64,000 bases of DNA from Salinicola halophilus (GTDB lineage Bacteria; Pseudomonadota; Gammaproteobacteria; Pseudomonadales; Halomonadaceae), in assembly GCF_003206155.1 (NCBI RefSeq), contig NZ_PZJV01000001.1:1002258-1066257 (forward strand), given 5' to 3'. Below, piece after piece: positions 40,689 to 54,062 of the stretch (position 1 is the stretch's first letter; every line of letters begins with the position of its first letter). The notes below the pieces were generated by a model, which had not been told where the DNA came from, ran no database searches, and saw only the letters and a list, made by a program, of their open reading frames with translations. Position numbers and translations under genes: made by a program.

Positions 40689-41666
40689 GTGATCACAACG
40701 CCACTCGCCGAACCGGCGACGCCCTCTTCCGCCAATGGCGCCGCCCTGCTGGGCTCTGCCGCTCTCGCCCGCCACGCCGCCGGCGTTGGCCGCGACTATC
40801 GCGTGGAAGCGCCGCGCCAGGGCGCACTGGTAGAAGGACGCTTTCGGGTCGATGGCATCGAACCGGGCATGACGCTTCGCCAGGCGGCGATCCACAATCG
40901 AGTCACCATGCGCAACCGCGCCGAGGTGACACCGGGGCTCAAGCTGATTCTATTCATGGCGGGGACGACGGAGGTGCGCTTCGACGGCCGGCCGCTGCCG
41001 CTCTGCCCCGGCGGGCCGACGGCGCTGCTGGTCAATCTGTGTCGGCCGGCGGCGTTCGAGCGCTGCGCCGAAGCGGGTACGTGGGAGTCCAGTCTGACGC
41101 TTACGCTCTCGCCACAGTGGCTGGCACAGTCGACGGACACGGCCGGTCTGCAGGACGCGCTGCCGCACCTGGGCCTACGCCACTGGCAGCCCGATGCCGG
41201 CCTCGGCCAGGCGGCGCGCAACCTGCTGGAGACGTCCCCTGCCGACGAGGAGATGGCGAGCCTGGCGCGACTTCGACGCGATGCGGTGGCGATGACGCTG
41301 GCGAATCAGGGACTGGCGACGCTGCTCGCGGCGAACGACACGGCGCCGTCGCGCCAGCAGCAGCGTTTCTGCACGCTGATCGACAGCGGTGAAGCCGATG
41401 CCGCCTGTCTCGACGACATCGCCGCCCATCTCGGCATGAGCGCCAGTACGCTGCAGCGCTTGAGCCAGCACTGCTATGGGATGTCGCTACAGCGTCATTT
41501 GCGCTACCGACGACTGGCGCGGGCGCGTCAGGCCCTCAGCGCCAGCGGGGTGAGCGTCGACGCCGCCGCGGAACTTGCCGGCTACGCCGATGCGACCAAT
41601 TTTGCCACGGCGTTTCGCCGCACCTTTGGGCTGACGCCGAGACAGGCCCGTCGCGGAACGTGCTGA
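40689..41666 (+). CDS. AraC-family regulator, PchR-like
   Basis: 325 residues from the GTG at 40689. C-terminal double HTH (LDDIAAHLGMSASTLQRLSQ, VDAAAELAGYADATNFATAFRRTFGLTPRQAR in part); N-terminal ligand domain like PchR/YbtA regulators of siderophore uptake. A TTG at 40611 would add 26 residues but lies almost on the Fur box, so the GTG is preferred; neither has a strong SD. Divergent from the receptor it probably controls. Confidence 0.85.
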   Translation: MITTPLAEPATPSSANGAALLGSAALARHAAGVGRDYRVEAPRQGALVEGRFRVDGIEPGMTLRQAAIHNRVTMRNRAEVTPGLKLILFMAGTTEVRFDGRPLPLCPGGPTALLVNLCRPAAFERCAEAGTWESSLTLTLSPQWLAQSTDTAGLQDALPHLGLRHWQPDAGLGQAARNLLETSPADEEMASLARLRRDAVAMTLANQGLATLLAANDTAPSRQQQRFCTLIDSGEADAACLDDIAAHLGMSASTLQRLSQHCYGMSLQRHLRYRRLARARQALSASGVSVDAAAELAGYADATNFATAFRRTFGLTPRQARRGTC

Positions 41667-41711
41667 GTCAGCTTCGGTTTCCTACCCTGGGCTTTGGCCG
41701 CGCAAACCGGT

Positions 41712-43424
41712 TCAGACGAGCGCCAGACCGTAACTCGCCGGCGCCACCGCCCCTGCCAGACGACCCAGCTGGTCGATGTCCTGCCCGGTCAGGATCTGAT
41801 CGAGCCGGCGCTGGCGACTTCGCTCGTTGAGCACCAGATGCACCTGCGTGGGTCTCCCCTGTCCGTCGACACGCTGCACCCAGGCGAGCGCCCCGGTGGA
41901 GTACTTCACCAGCGAGCCGACCGGCGTTGCGCCGAACCGCTTGATATAGCGCTGTACCCAGGCCGTGTCGAACGCCTGCGTCGATGCCAGCAGGTGGCGA
42001 TAGGCGTCGATCAGCGGCCAGGCTTCGCGATCCGCGCGAGGCCGCGTCAGCGCATCCACGACGTCGACCACCGCCATCATCCGCCCCAGCTCTCCGAGCT
42101 GTTCCGCCGTCGCCCCGCGCGGATAGCCGCTGCCATCGAGCCGCTCGTTGGCCTGCGCGACGATCGTCACGGCGATCTCGGGATCGAGCCAGCGGCAGAC
42201 CTGGAGCTGCTCGAGCAGTGCCGGTACGTGCTCGCGGAGCCGCTCACGCTGCTCGTCGTCCAGCGGCGTCGGGCTCTCCAGCAGACTCGCGGGCAGCCAG
42301 GTCTTGCCCAGATCGTGTACCAGGGCGCTGGCCGCGATCGCCTTGAGCGTCTCGCGAGCATGACCCTGCCAGCGCGCCAGGTCGGTCGCGCGTATCGCCA
42401 CCGCCAGCGAGTGCTGAACCAGCCGAGTTTCGCCAGCGAGATAGCCGATGGCGTAGAGCAGCGACTCACGGCTCTGCTCGCCCAGCGTCACCAGCGTATC
42501 GGCATGGCGTGACAGCAGAGACGCGGCGATGTCGCCGCCGTTGTGCAACTGCAGCTGCTGGGCGCTGAGATAGTCGGCAATGCGCTTGAGTCGACGCGCG
42601 GTGGTGTTGCCGGTGGGAATGCCGGTCGGCGCCTCGCGCATCAAGGGCGTTGGAGAGGGTCGGCGACCGTCCGGCGCTCTGAAGAGCGTCGATGGCGCAA
42701 GCGCCTTGTCCGAGGTGAGCTCGGTGCGCGCCCCTTCTCGCTCTATCTCCTTGACGCAGTACCAGAGCTTGCGCTCGTCATCGAGATTCAGCGCCGTGAA
42801 TTCGCAGCCGGCGAGCCCGAGTGTCCAGTCGGCGTTGTTGCGCACGTGGCGCACGTGACCTTTCAAGTCCAGCTGCCGACCGCTGGGGAAATCCAGCAAC
42901 AGGCGCTCGATACGCTGATCCGGCCCGATCGTCACCGCTTCGTTGAGGCGCAGCGCCACGAGGGCGCCACCGAGCGAAAGATTGTGCAGTTCCGCCTCGA
43001 GCGCCGGCTGCTCACCGACGACGAGGCTTGCAGACACGCCCATCTCGGGGCGGATCGCGGCGCGATAGGTACTGCGGCGGTGAACGGTGCTCAGAAACTC
43101 GGGGTAGTCGCAGCGGAAGCGCAGACGCTCCCTGGAGTCGAGCCACGCTTCGACGACGAGTGGTGCGGTGCGCACCAGCGCGCCGTTGACGTGCCCGAAG
43201 AGATGGAAGGTATCGCCGCGCTCGAGCTTGCTCGCCAGCGCCGGGATGGCGGTAATGTCGACGATCATCGATTCGTCGGGCGTGACCTCGTCGAGCAGGA
43301 TCGGCCAATAGGCGTCATCGGCAGGGTCGAAAGCGAGGTTGACGCTGCCATGGAGAAACAGCGGCTCGAGCCACTCCCACTTGGCCTTGGCGTTGACGAT
43401 ATCGGTCGAGGCGGACTCGGACAT
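41712..43424 (-). CDS. PilZ-HD-GYP protein with degenerate metal site
   Basis: 570 residues: YcgR-like N-terminus, PilZ with RSTYR (117-121) and NLSLGG (148-153), then HD-GYP. The HD pair is present (H370, D371 in LVHDLGK) and GYP is intact, but the usual HHExxDGxGYP reads ANERLDGSGYP (425-435), losing both His, and the HPxxG site is HVPAL. c-di-GMP binding by PilZ looks intact; phosphodiesterase activity is doubtful. GGAG before the ATG at 43424. Confidence 0.87.
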   Translation of the reverse strand: MSESASTDIVNAKAKWEWLEPLFLHGSVNLAFDPADDAYWPILLDEVTPDESMIVDITAIPALASKLERGDTFHLFGHVNGALVRTAPLVVEAWLDSRERLRFRCDYPEFLSTVHRRSTYRAAIRPEMGVSASLVVGEQPALEAELHNLSLGGALVALRLNEAVTIGPDQRIERLLLDFPSGRQLDLKGHVRHVRNNADWTLGLAGCEFTALNLDDERKLWYCVKEIEREGARTELTSDKALAPSTLFRAPDGRRPSPTPLMREAPTGIPTGNTTARRLKRIADYLSAQQLQLHNGGDIAASLLSRHADTLVTLGEQSRESLLYAIGYLAGETRLVQHSLAVAIRATDLARWQGHARETLKAIAASALVHDLGKTWLPASLLESPTPLDDEQRERLREHVPALLEQLQVCRWLDPEIAVTIVAQANERLDGSGYPRGATAEQLGELGRMMAVVDVVDALTRPRADREAWPLIDAYRHLLASTQAFDTAWVQRYIKRFGATPVGSLVKYSTGALAWVQRVDGQGRPTQVHLVLNERSRQRRLDQILTGQDIDQLGRLAGAVAPASYGLALV

Positions 43425-43516
43425 GGGAGGCTCCGATGACAACGGCGGAAACGGGGAGAGGAACGATACCCTATCGGCAAAACCCGTCCAGAGTTGAGCC
43501 TCCTCCCCGCATGTTC

Positions 43517-44731
43517 TCAGCTCAGCGAATCGAGCTCCCGCTCGCTGTAGCCGAGCAGATAGAGTAGCCCGTCGAGCCCCATGTTCGACACCGCCTGGCG
43601 GGCCTGGCGACGCACCAGCGGCTTGGCGTGAAACGCAACGCCGGTGCCGGCGCTTTCGAGCATCTTGAGATCGTTGGCGCCGTCGCCGACCGCCACGGTC
43701 TGCTCCCTCGCGAACCCGCAGCGCTCGGCGATTTCCCCGAGTAGATGCGCCTTGCGCTCGGCGTCGACGATCGGCTCTTCGACCTCGCCGGTCACCTTGC
43801 CGTCGCGAATCACCAGGGTGTTGGCGTGAACCTCGTCGAAGCCGAGGCGCTCCTGCAGATGGTGCGCAAAGTAGGTGAAGCCACCGGAGAGGATCGCGGT
43901 GCGATAGCCCAGCCGCTTGAGATGACGCATCAGCCGCTCGACCCCCGGCATCAGCGGCAGCGTCTCGGCGATTTCCGCAAGCACCGATTCGTCGAGCCCC
44001 TCGAGCTTTTTCATGCGCTCGCGAAAGCTCTGCTGGAAATCGAGTTCGCCGCGCATGGCACGCTCGGTAATGGCGGCGACATCGTCGAAGACGCCATGAC
44101 GACGCGCCAGCTCGTCGATCACCTCCGCCTGGATCAGCGTGGAGTCCATGTCGAAGCAGATCAGACGCCGGTGCCGATTCCAGAGCGTAGTCGGCTGCAG
44201 CGCGATATCGACGTCGAAGCGCTCGGCGAGTCCCAGCGCCGTTTCGTGGAAGGCGGCGTCATCGACCGGCGCGCCCCGCAACGACCAGACGAGACAAGCG
44301 CCGTTCGGCGGCGCGGTGAAGGGATCGAGATCGGCATCGGCCGAGAGCCGCTCGATGCGCTCGATCGTCAGCCCCTGCGCCGCGGTCAGCGTGCCTACCT
44401 CGGCTGTGATCTCGGCGCTGAGCGACGCCCCCATCAGGGTCAACGACCATTGCGGCGTGCTCGCCTCTTCGCGCCAGGTCTCTTCCACCGCCGGCTCCAC
44501 CGCTTCGACGCGACAGTCCAGTCCGCAGCTGTCACCGGCGCTCGGCAGCAGCGTCTCCAGATCGATCTCGCCGTCGGTCTCGACCAGTGCCTCGAGCGCG
44601 ACTTCCCCCATCGCCACCCGCTGACCGAGGTCCAGCAGTCGTACCCGCGCGACCGCCAGCGCCGTCGCCAGCGCCGCCGTCTGTCCCGGCCTTGCCGGGC
44701 CGACCGCTCTCACTACAAAACGTCGTGCCAT
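43517..44731 (-). CDS. serB: Phosphoserine phosphatase SerB
   Basis: 404 residues, the long form with two N-terminal ACT-like domains. HAD motifs: FDMDSTLI (nucleophile Asp), SGGFTYF and VGDGANDLKML. Final step of serine synthesis, possibly serine-sensitive through the ACT part. Between the PilZ gene and parC, all on the minus strand with about 100-base gaps. Confidence 0.96.
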   Translation of the reverse strand: MARRFVVRAVGPARPGQTAALATALAVARVRLLDLGQRVAMGEVALEALVETDGEIDLETLLPSAGDSCGLDCRVEAVEPAVEETWREEASTPQWSLTLMGASLSAEITAEVGTLTAAQGLTIERIERLSADADLDPFTAPPNGACLVWSLRGAPVDDAAFHETALGLAERFDVDIALQPTTLWNRHRRLICFDMDSTLIQAEVIDELARRHGVFDDVAAITERAMRGELDFQQSFRERMKKLEGLDESVLAEIAETLPLMPGVERLMRHLKRLGYRTAILSGGFTYFAHHLQERLGFDEVHANTLVIRDGKVTGEVEEPIVDAERKAHLLGEIAERCGFAREQTVAVGDGANDLKMLESAGTGVAFHAKPLVRRQARQAVSNMGLDGLLYLLGYSERELDSLS

Positions 44732-44833
44732 CGTTTCCTACCGGGCGTTGTCGCCCTCTCCTGACCGTATGGTGAGTCTCGATGATCGCCCGCCCGAACG
44801 ATCGTCCCCCGAGCGCGCAGCGATACGGTAATC

Positions 44834-47086
44834 TCAGGCACCGACCTCGAGCCGGTCCACCTTCTGAAAGCCGCGGGCGAGCTTGCTGCCGCGGCGCCCA
44901 CGATCTCCCGCGTAATACGCCAGATCCGCCGCCTTGAGCGTCTGTTTGCGCTTGCCGGCGTGAACGATCAGCGCCGCGCCGTCGGGCAGAATCGCCAGAT
45001 CCTTGACGTACTCTTCGCGATTGGCGGCGCGCTGGCCCGGGATGTCGATCATCCGGTTGCCCTTGCCCTTCGCCATTGCCGGTAGCTGCGACAGCGCGAA
45101 GACCAGCAGCCGTCCTTCGTTGGAGACCACCGCCACCCGTATCTCGTCGCCTTCGGGTATCGGCTGCGGCGGCAGTACGCTGCACCCCTTGGGCACCGTC
45201 AGCGCCGCCTTGCCGGCCTTGTTCTTGCCGGTGAGATCCTCGAGCCGGGTGACGAAGCCGTAGCCGCCGTCGCTGGCGAGCAGATAGCGCGCGCTCGGCG
45301 GAGCCAGCATCAGCCCGACCATGCGCGCGCCTGCGGGCGGGTTGATACGCCCGGTGACCGGCTCGCCCTGCCCGCGCGCCGAGGGGAGGTTGTGCGCCGC
45401 CAGTGTATAGCTGCGGCCGCTGTCGTCGAGCAGCAGCAGCGGCTGGTTGGTCTTGCCGCGCGCGGCGAGATGAAACGCGTCACCGGCCTTGTAGGAGAGA
45501 CCGGCCGGGTCGATGTCATGCCCCCGCGCCGCCCGAATCCAGCCCTTGTCGGAGAGCACCACGGTGACCGGATCCGCGCCGAGCAGCTCGACCTCGGAGA
45601 GCGCCTTGGCCTCCTGACGCTCGACCAGCGGCGAGCGGCGTTCGTCGCCGAATGCCTTGGCCGCATCGCGAAGCTCTTTCTCGATCAGCTTGGTCATCGC
45701 GGTTTCGGAGCCGAGCAGCTTCTGCAGCCGCTTGCGCTCGGCCTCGAGATCGTCCTGCTCGCCGCGAATCTTCATCTCCTCGAGCTTGGCGAGGTGGCGA
45801 AGCCGCAGCTCGAGAATCGCTTCCGCCTGGCGCTCGCTGAGCCCGAAGGCTGCGATCAGCGCCGGCTTCGGCTCGTCCTCCTCGCGAATGATGCGGATCA
45901 CCTCATCGAGGTTGAGATACGCCGCCAGCAGGCCTTCGAGAATGTGCAGCCGGTCCTCGACCTTGTCGAGACGGTGCTGGCTACGCCGGCGCACGGTCTC
46001 ACGTCGAAAGGTGAGCCACTCGCCGAGCATTTCGTTGAGCGGCATGACCCGCGGCCGGCCGTCGAGGGCGATGACGTTGAGATTGACGCGGACGTTCTTC
46101 TCGAGATCGGTGGTGGCGAACAGATGCGCCATCAGCCCTTCGACGTCGATGCGGTTCGAGCGTGGTTCGATCACCAGCCGGGTCGGCGTCTCGTGGGTCG
46201 ATTCATCCCGCAGGTCGGCGACCATCGGCAGCTTTTTCGCCTGCATCTGCGCGGCGATCTGCTCGAGCACCTTGGCTCCGCTGACCTGATACGGCAGCGC
46301 AGTGATGACGATATTGTTCTCTTCGCGCTCATAGCGTCCGCGCAGCTTCACCGAGCCACGCCCGCTCTCGTAGAGCTTGCGCAGATCCGAGGCCGGGGAA
46401 ATGATCTCCGCCTCGGTAGGAAAATCCGGCCCCGGGACGTACGCCATCAGATCGGCGACGGTGGCGTCGGGGTTGCGCAGTAGATGACAGGTCGACTCCA
46501 CCACCTCGCTGACGTTGTGCGGCGGGATGTCGGTCGCCATGCCCACCGCAATGCCGGTGCCGCCGTTGAGCAGCACGTGGGGCAGCCGCGAGGGCAGCAC
46601 CGCCGGCTCGTTCATGGTGCCGTCGAAGTTCGGCGTCCAGTCGACGGTGCCCTGGCCCAGCTCGGCGAGCAGCGTCTCGCTGAACTTGGAGAGCCGCGCT
46701 TCGGTATAGCGCATCGCCGCGAACGACTTGGGATCGTCCGGGCTACCCCAGTTGCCCTGGCCGTCGACCAGCGGATAGCGATAGCTGAACGGCTGCGCCA
46801 TCAGCACCATCGCCTCGTAGCAGGCGCTGTCGCCGTGGGGGTGGAATTTACCCAGCACGTCGCCGACGGTACGCGCCGACTTCTTGTACTTGGCGTTGGC
46901 GTTGAGCGCGAGTTCCCGCATGGCGTAGACGATACGCCGCTGCACGGGCTTCATGCCGTCACCGATGTTCGGCAACGCACGGTCGAGAATCACGTACATC
47001 GAGTAGTCGAGATACGCCTTCTCGGTGTACTCCTTGAGCGAAAGGCGTTCGACGTCGCCCTCCGCCACCTGAATATCCATGGTCAT
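44834..47086 (-). CDS. parC: Topoisomerase IV subunit A
   Basis: 750 residues. QRDR segment [12 protein letters not shown] (82-93) has the wild-type Ser87 and Glu91 equivalent to E. coli S80/E84; active Tyr127 in AMRYTEAR. C-terminal beta-pinwheel. Decatenase with ParE. parE lies upstream on the same strand with a 260-base spacer. Confidence 0.97.
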   Translation of the reverse strand: MTMDIQVAEGDVERLSLKEYTEKAYLDYSMYVILDRALPNIGDGMKPVQRRIVYAMRELALNANAKYKKSARTVGDVLGKFHPHGDSACYEAMVLMAQPFSYRYPLVDGQGNWGSPDDPKSFAAMRYTEARLSKFSETLLAELGQGTVDWTPNFDGTMNEPAVLPSRLPHVLLNGGTGIAVGMATDIPPHNVSEVVESTCHLLRNPDATVADLMAYVPGPDFPTEAEIISPASDLRKLYESGRGSVKLRGRYEREENNIVITALPYQVSGAKVLEQIAAQMQAKKLPMVADLRDESTHETPTRLVIEPRSNRIDVEGLMAHLFATTDLEKNVRVNLNVIALDGRPRVMPLNEMLGEWLTFRRETVRRRSQHRLDKVEDRLHILEGLLAAYLNLDEVIRIIREEDEPKPALIAAFGLSERQAEAILELRLRHLAKLEEMKIRGEQDDLEAERKRLQKLLGSETAMTKLIEKELRDAAKAFGDERRSPLVERQEAKALSEVELLGADPVTVVLSDKGWIRAARGHDIDPAGLSYKAGDAFHLAARGKTNQPLLLLDDSGRSYTLAAHNLPSARGQGEPVTGRINPPAGARMVGLMLAPPSARYLLASDGGYGFVTRLEDLTGKNKAGKAALTVPKGCSVLPPQPIPEGDEIRVAVVSNEGRLLVFALSQLPAMAKGKGNRMIDIPGQRAANREEYVKDLAILPDGAALIVHAGKRKQTLKAADLAYYAGDRGRRGSKLARGFQKVDRLEVGA

Positions 47087-47120
47087 ACAATTTTGACCTT
47101 GTTCACGATTGTGGAATCGT

Positions 47121-47178
47121 CGAGGGCTTCGCCCTCATCAACTCTGGGTAAAGCGAGCTTCGAGCTTCGAGCTTCGAG
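47121..47178. repeat. Small hairpin and CGAGCTT heptamer repeats between parE and parC
   Basis: GAGGGC-TTC-GCCCTC (47121-47135) is a compact hairpin. Three adjacent copies of CGAGCTT occupy 47154-47174, followed by CGAGAG. No T tract. Function unclear; short frames in this spacer are not convincing. Confidence 0.5.
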
Positions 47179-47346
47179 AGACAGCATGTCGTCGAGGAGC
47201 CGCTTCAAGCGGCGTGGAAGGTGACTGACAGCGCCGAGCGTGGCTCAGACAAGGCAGACGATGAGCGGTGAAGCGCAGTTGACTGGGGTGTCGATGCGCA
47301 TTAGACACTCATGAGCTCAACGCCGTACGAGCCTCGCGCAGGCCTG

Positions 47347-49341
<1,995 letters not shown>

Positions 49342-49403
49342 TCAAATATCCAGTAGGGCGAAGTTCCCGCGAGCCGTATCGAGGGCACGGGCAGGCATCT
49401 GCC

Positions 49404-50104
49404 TCAGTCGAGGCTGACGTCAGGCACGTCGTCCGACGCCAGCGTCCAGCCGCCGTGGGCGAAGATGGCCGGCAGGTAGGCCGCAAGACAGCCGAAGCCG
49501 TGATCGCCGCCGGGTTCGATCAGCGTCCGGGCACCGGCGTAGGCTGCGAGCGCATCGCGACAGTCGAGCGTTTCGTCGGCGCTGCCGAGCAGAACCAGGT
49601 AGCGCTCGGGGTCGCCAATCGTCGACCAGGTCATCGTTTCGAGTTCATTCCGATGGGCGTCATGAATGGTGAACGTCGCCTGGGTGTAAGGGTTGGTCAG
49701 CGTCGCGCCGAGATAGTCGGCGACGAGCCGTGCCGGCGCCACGGCCGGATTGATGAGCGCGGCGCGCAGCCCGAAGCGTTCGGCGAGACAAGTGGCGAGG
49801 AAGCCACCCATGGAGCTGCCGATCAGCAGCGTCTCGCCCGCCCTGCCGGTCCGTTCGGCGAGGGTGGCGAGATCCCGCTCGGCCCTGGCCAGCGCGAGCG
49901 CCGGCCGGTCCGGTAGATCCGGCACGAGGCAGTCGAGCCTCTCACCCCGCGTCGCGGCCAGCCGCTCGCAGGTGCGCTCGATCAGGCGTGCCTTGGGTGA
50001 CGCGGACGCGCTGTTGAAACCGTGCAGATAGAGCACCGAAGAGACGGGGCCCGACGGGCCGGCCACCGCCCCCCGCGGCCCTTCAGTGACGAGCGCGTCT
50101 GCCC

Positions 50105-50108
<4 letters not shown>
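49404..50108 (-). CDS. yqiA: YqiA/YcfP-family alpha/beta hydrolase
   Basis: 234 residues from a GTG that overlaps the pgi stop by four bases (GTGA); the core begins near residue 23 ([10 protein letters not shown]), so the first 20 residues may be extra. Nucleophile GSSMGG; late GGDHGF His. The E. coli homologue is an esterase with short-chain acyl-CoA activity. Next to parE, as in E. coli. Confidence 0.9.
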
Positions 50109-51754
<1,646 letters not shown>

Positions 51755-52150
51755 CGATGACTCTCCTTGTATCGGTCTGTCTGCTGGGGAAACCGCTGGA
51801 TTGCCTGCCGTAGGCGACGCACGTCGTGGCGCGTCTCTTCGCTCGGCGGTAATGCCCGCGTCTCCCCCGGGGAATGAGGGGCCGTGACACTCAAGGTAGC
51901 CACAAGCGAGGTAGCCACAAGCCCGTTAGTCACAACGGGCGAGGCGAGAAACCGCGTGGGCTTTTGCCGTCGCCCGGCGCGGTGCACCGTGCAGCGGCGT
52001 CACGCAGCACGTAGACTACGCGTTTCTCCCGATGCGCCCTTCGCTTACGGCTTTCGCGCTGCGGGTCGCCGACGTCCTCGGCGGTCATCCTTCGACCCTG
52101 CCACCGTCGCCCTTGTACCTGTTCATGTACCTATTAGAAGTCTTCCGGCA
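51755..52150. other. 396-base pgi-cmoA divergent region with direct and inverted repeats
   Basis: GGTAGCCACAAGC occurs at 51895-51907 and 51910-51922, and a third imperfect copy GTTAGTCACAACG at 51925-51937, with 15-base spacing. The last overlaps a perfect stem GCCCGTT/AACGGGC (51921-51940, loop AGTCAC). No gene is convincing here; promoters for both genes must lie within. Confidence 0.6.
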
Positions 52151-52969
52151 ATGACTGACGCATCTTACCGTGACGCCATCTTTTCGACACCCCTCGATCG
52201 TGTGGCGAGCTTCTCCTTCGACGAGCGGGTGGTCGCCTGCTTTCCCGACATGGTGCGCCGCTCCATCCCGGGCTACGGCCAGATTCTCGGCATGCTCGGT
52301 CTCTTCGCCGAGCGCCATCTGCGTCACGGCGCCCACGTCTACGATCTGGGCTGTTCGCTCGGCGCGGTGGGGCTGGCGCTGGCCGGGCGCCTGCCGGCAA
52401 ACGCCTTCACGCTGACCGGCGTGGACCTCTCCCCGGCGATGATCGAGCGCGCCCGGGAGACCGCTGCCCAGGAGGCCCCCGGGCACGACCTGCGCTTCGT
52501 GGAGGCGGACATCCGCCGCCTCGCCTACCGCGACAGTGGCATGATCGTGCTCAACTTCACGCTGCAGTTTCTGCCACCGGCGGACCGCGATGCCGTCATC
52601 GCCGCCCTCTTCGACGCCCTCGAACCCGGCGGCCTTTTGGTGCTCTCGGAGAAGATCGTCGCTCCCGACGAGCAGGAGAACGCCTGGCTGGTGGAGCGCT
52701 ATCACGACTTCAAGCGGGCGAACGGCTACACCGAGATGGAGATCAGCCAAAAACGCACCGCACTCGAGAACGTGCTGGTGCCGGATTCGCTGGAGGGGCA
52801 TCGGGCACGGCTGGAAGGGGCCGGCTTCGAGCGCGTCACCCCCTGGTTCCAGTACCTGAACTTCGCCTCGCTGATCGCCTTCAAGCCGCGAGGGGCGCCG
52901 GCGCGACGCGAAAGATCTCAAGACGAGCCGTCCGCGGGCGAACACGCCGAGGCGGCCGACCATGAGTGA
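52151..52969 (+). CDS. cmoA: Carboxy-S-adenosylmethionine synthase
   Basis: 272 residues. Rossmann methyltransferase fold with VYDLGCSLGAVGL and the prephenate/SAM residues of CmoA (RRSIPGYGQI, NFTLQFLPP). It makes carboxy-SAM for CmoB. The C-terminal 25 residues are a charged extension. ATG at 52151 matches homology. It overlaps cmoB by eight bases. Confidence 0.96.
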   Translation: MTDASYRDAIFSTPLDRVASFSFDERVVACFPDMVRRSIPGYGQILGMLGLFAERHLRHGAHVYDLGCSLGAVGLALAGRLPANAFTLTGVDLSPAMIERARETAAQEAPGHDLRFVEADIRRLAYRDSGMIVLNFTLQFLPPADRDAVIAALFDALEPGGLLVLSEKIVAPDEQENAWLVERYHDFKRANGYTEMEISQKRTALENVLVPDSLEGHRARLEGAGFERVTPWFQYLNFASLIAFKPRGAPARRERSQDEPSAGEHAEAADHE

Positions 52970-53972
52970 CGCGCGAACGATACTGCAAGAGGCCGAACGT
53001 CAGCTCTATCTCGCCTTTCTCGATCAAGGGTTCACGCGCTGGCTCGCGGCACTGCCGGATCAGCTCGCAGCCGGCCTCGACCGCCGGCGCCACGGCGATT
53101 TGCCGGCCTGGGAGAAGGCGGTCGCCAAGCTCCCGGCGCTGGACGAGGCTCGCGCTGTCAGCCTCGACGCCGACAGCGTCACCATCGATGTCGCACTCGG
53201 TGATGCCAACCGGCGCCGCTGCGAGAGCCTGCTGCGCATTCTCATGCCGTGGCGCAAGGGCCCCTACCGGCTCGGCGACATCGAGATCGACACCGAGTGG
53301 CGTTCGGACTGGAAGTGGCAACGTATTGCCCCGCATCTATCACCGCTGGCGGGGCGACGGATTCTCGACGTCGGCGGCGGCAACGGCTACCACGCCTGGC
53401 GCATGGCCGGCGCAGGGGCCGCGTTCGTGCTGGTGATCGACCCCTCGCCGCGCTTCTACTATCAGTTTCAGGCAGTGCGTCATTTCGTCGGCGATGCCGA
53501 TGGGCATCGCACGCACTTTCTGCCCGTGGGCATCGAGGACGTGCCGTCGCGACTGGAGGCATTCGATACGGTCTTCTCGATGGGGGTGCTCTATCACCGC
53601 CCCTCGCCGCTCGAGCATCTTCAGCAGTTGAAGGACACCCTCGCCCCCGGCGGCGAGCTGGTGCTGGAGACGCTGGTGGTGGAAGGCGACGCGCGCACCG
53701 TCTTCATGCCGGGCGAGCGCTACGCCAGCATGCCCAACGTCTACTTCCTGCCGTCCTCGGCGGCGCTGTCGCACTGGCTCACGCGCTGCGGCTTCGAGGC
53801 GGTTCGCTGCGTCGACGAAACCCCAACCACTCTCGACGAGCAGCGCGCCACCGACTGGATGACGTTCCACTCGCTCGCCGACTTTCTCGACCCGCAAGAC
53901 CGTTCGCGCACCGTCGAGGGCTATCCCGCCCCGCGCCGGGCGACGCTGATCGCCCGCAAGCCGCTGCGCTAG
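52962..53972 (+). CDS. cmoB: tRNA U34 carboxymethyltransferase
   Basis: 336 residues, usual length. SAM site ILDVGGGNGYH (the GGGNGYH form typical of CmoB) and MGVLYHRPSPLEHL. Converts ho5U34 to cmo5U34 using carboxy-SAM from CmoA. Coupled to cmoA by overlap. Confidence 0.97.
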   Translation: MSDARTILQEAERQLYLAFLDQGFTRWLAALPDQLAAGLDRRRHGDLPAWEKAVAKLPALDEARAVSLDADSVTIDVALGDANRRRCESLLRILMPWRKGPYRLGDIEIDTEWRSDWKWQRIAPHLSPLAGRRILDVGGGNGYHAWRMAGAGAAFVLVIDPSPRFYYQFQAVRHFVGDADGHRTHFLPVGIEDVPSRLEAFDTVFSMGVLYHRPSPLEHLQQLKDTLAPGGELVLETLVVEGDARTVFMPGERYASMPNVYFLPSSAALSHWLTRCGFEAVRCVDETPTTLDEQRATDWMTFHSLADFLDPQDRSRTVEGYPAPRRATLIARKPLR

Positions 53973-54001
53973 CCCGTCCTCGCTTTCCGCTCGACCACAG
54001 A

Positions 54002-54025
54002 AAAGCCCGGCATTCGCCGGGCTTT
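54002..54025. terminator. Bidirectional terminator between cmoB and cysE
   Basis: AAAGCCCGGC (54002-54011) and GCCGGGCTTT (54016-54025) form a perfect 10-bp stem with loop ATTC; A and T runs on both flanks serve the convergent genes, slightly longer toward cysE. Confidence 0.85.
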
Positions 54026-54062
54026 CGGGTTCGGCGACGCGTCGCGTCTGACGCGGGAGGCG

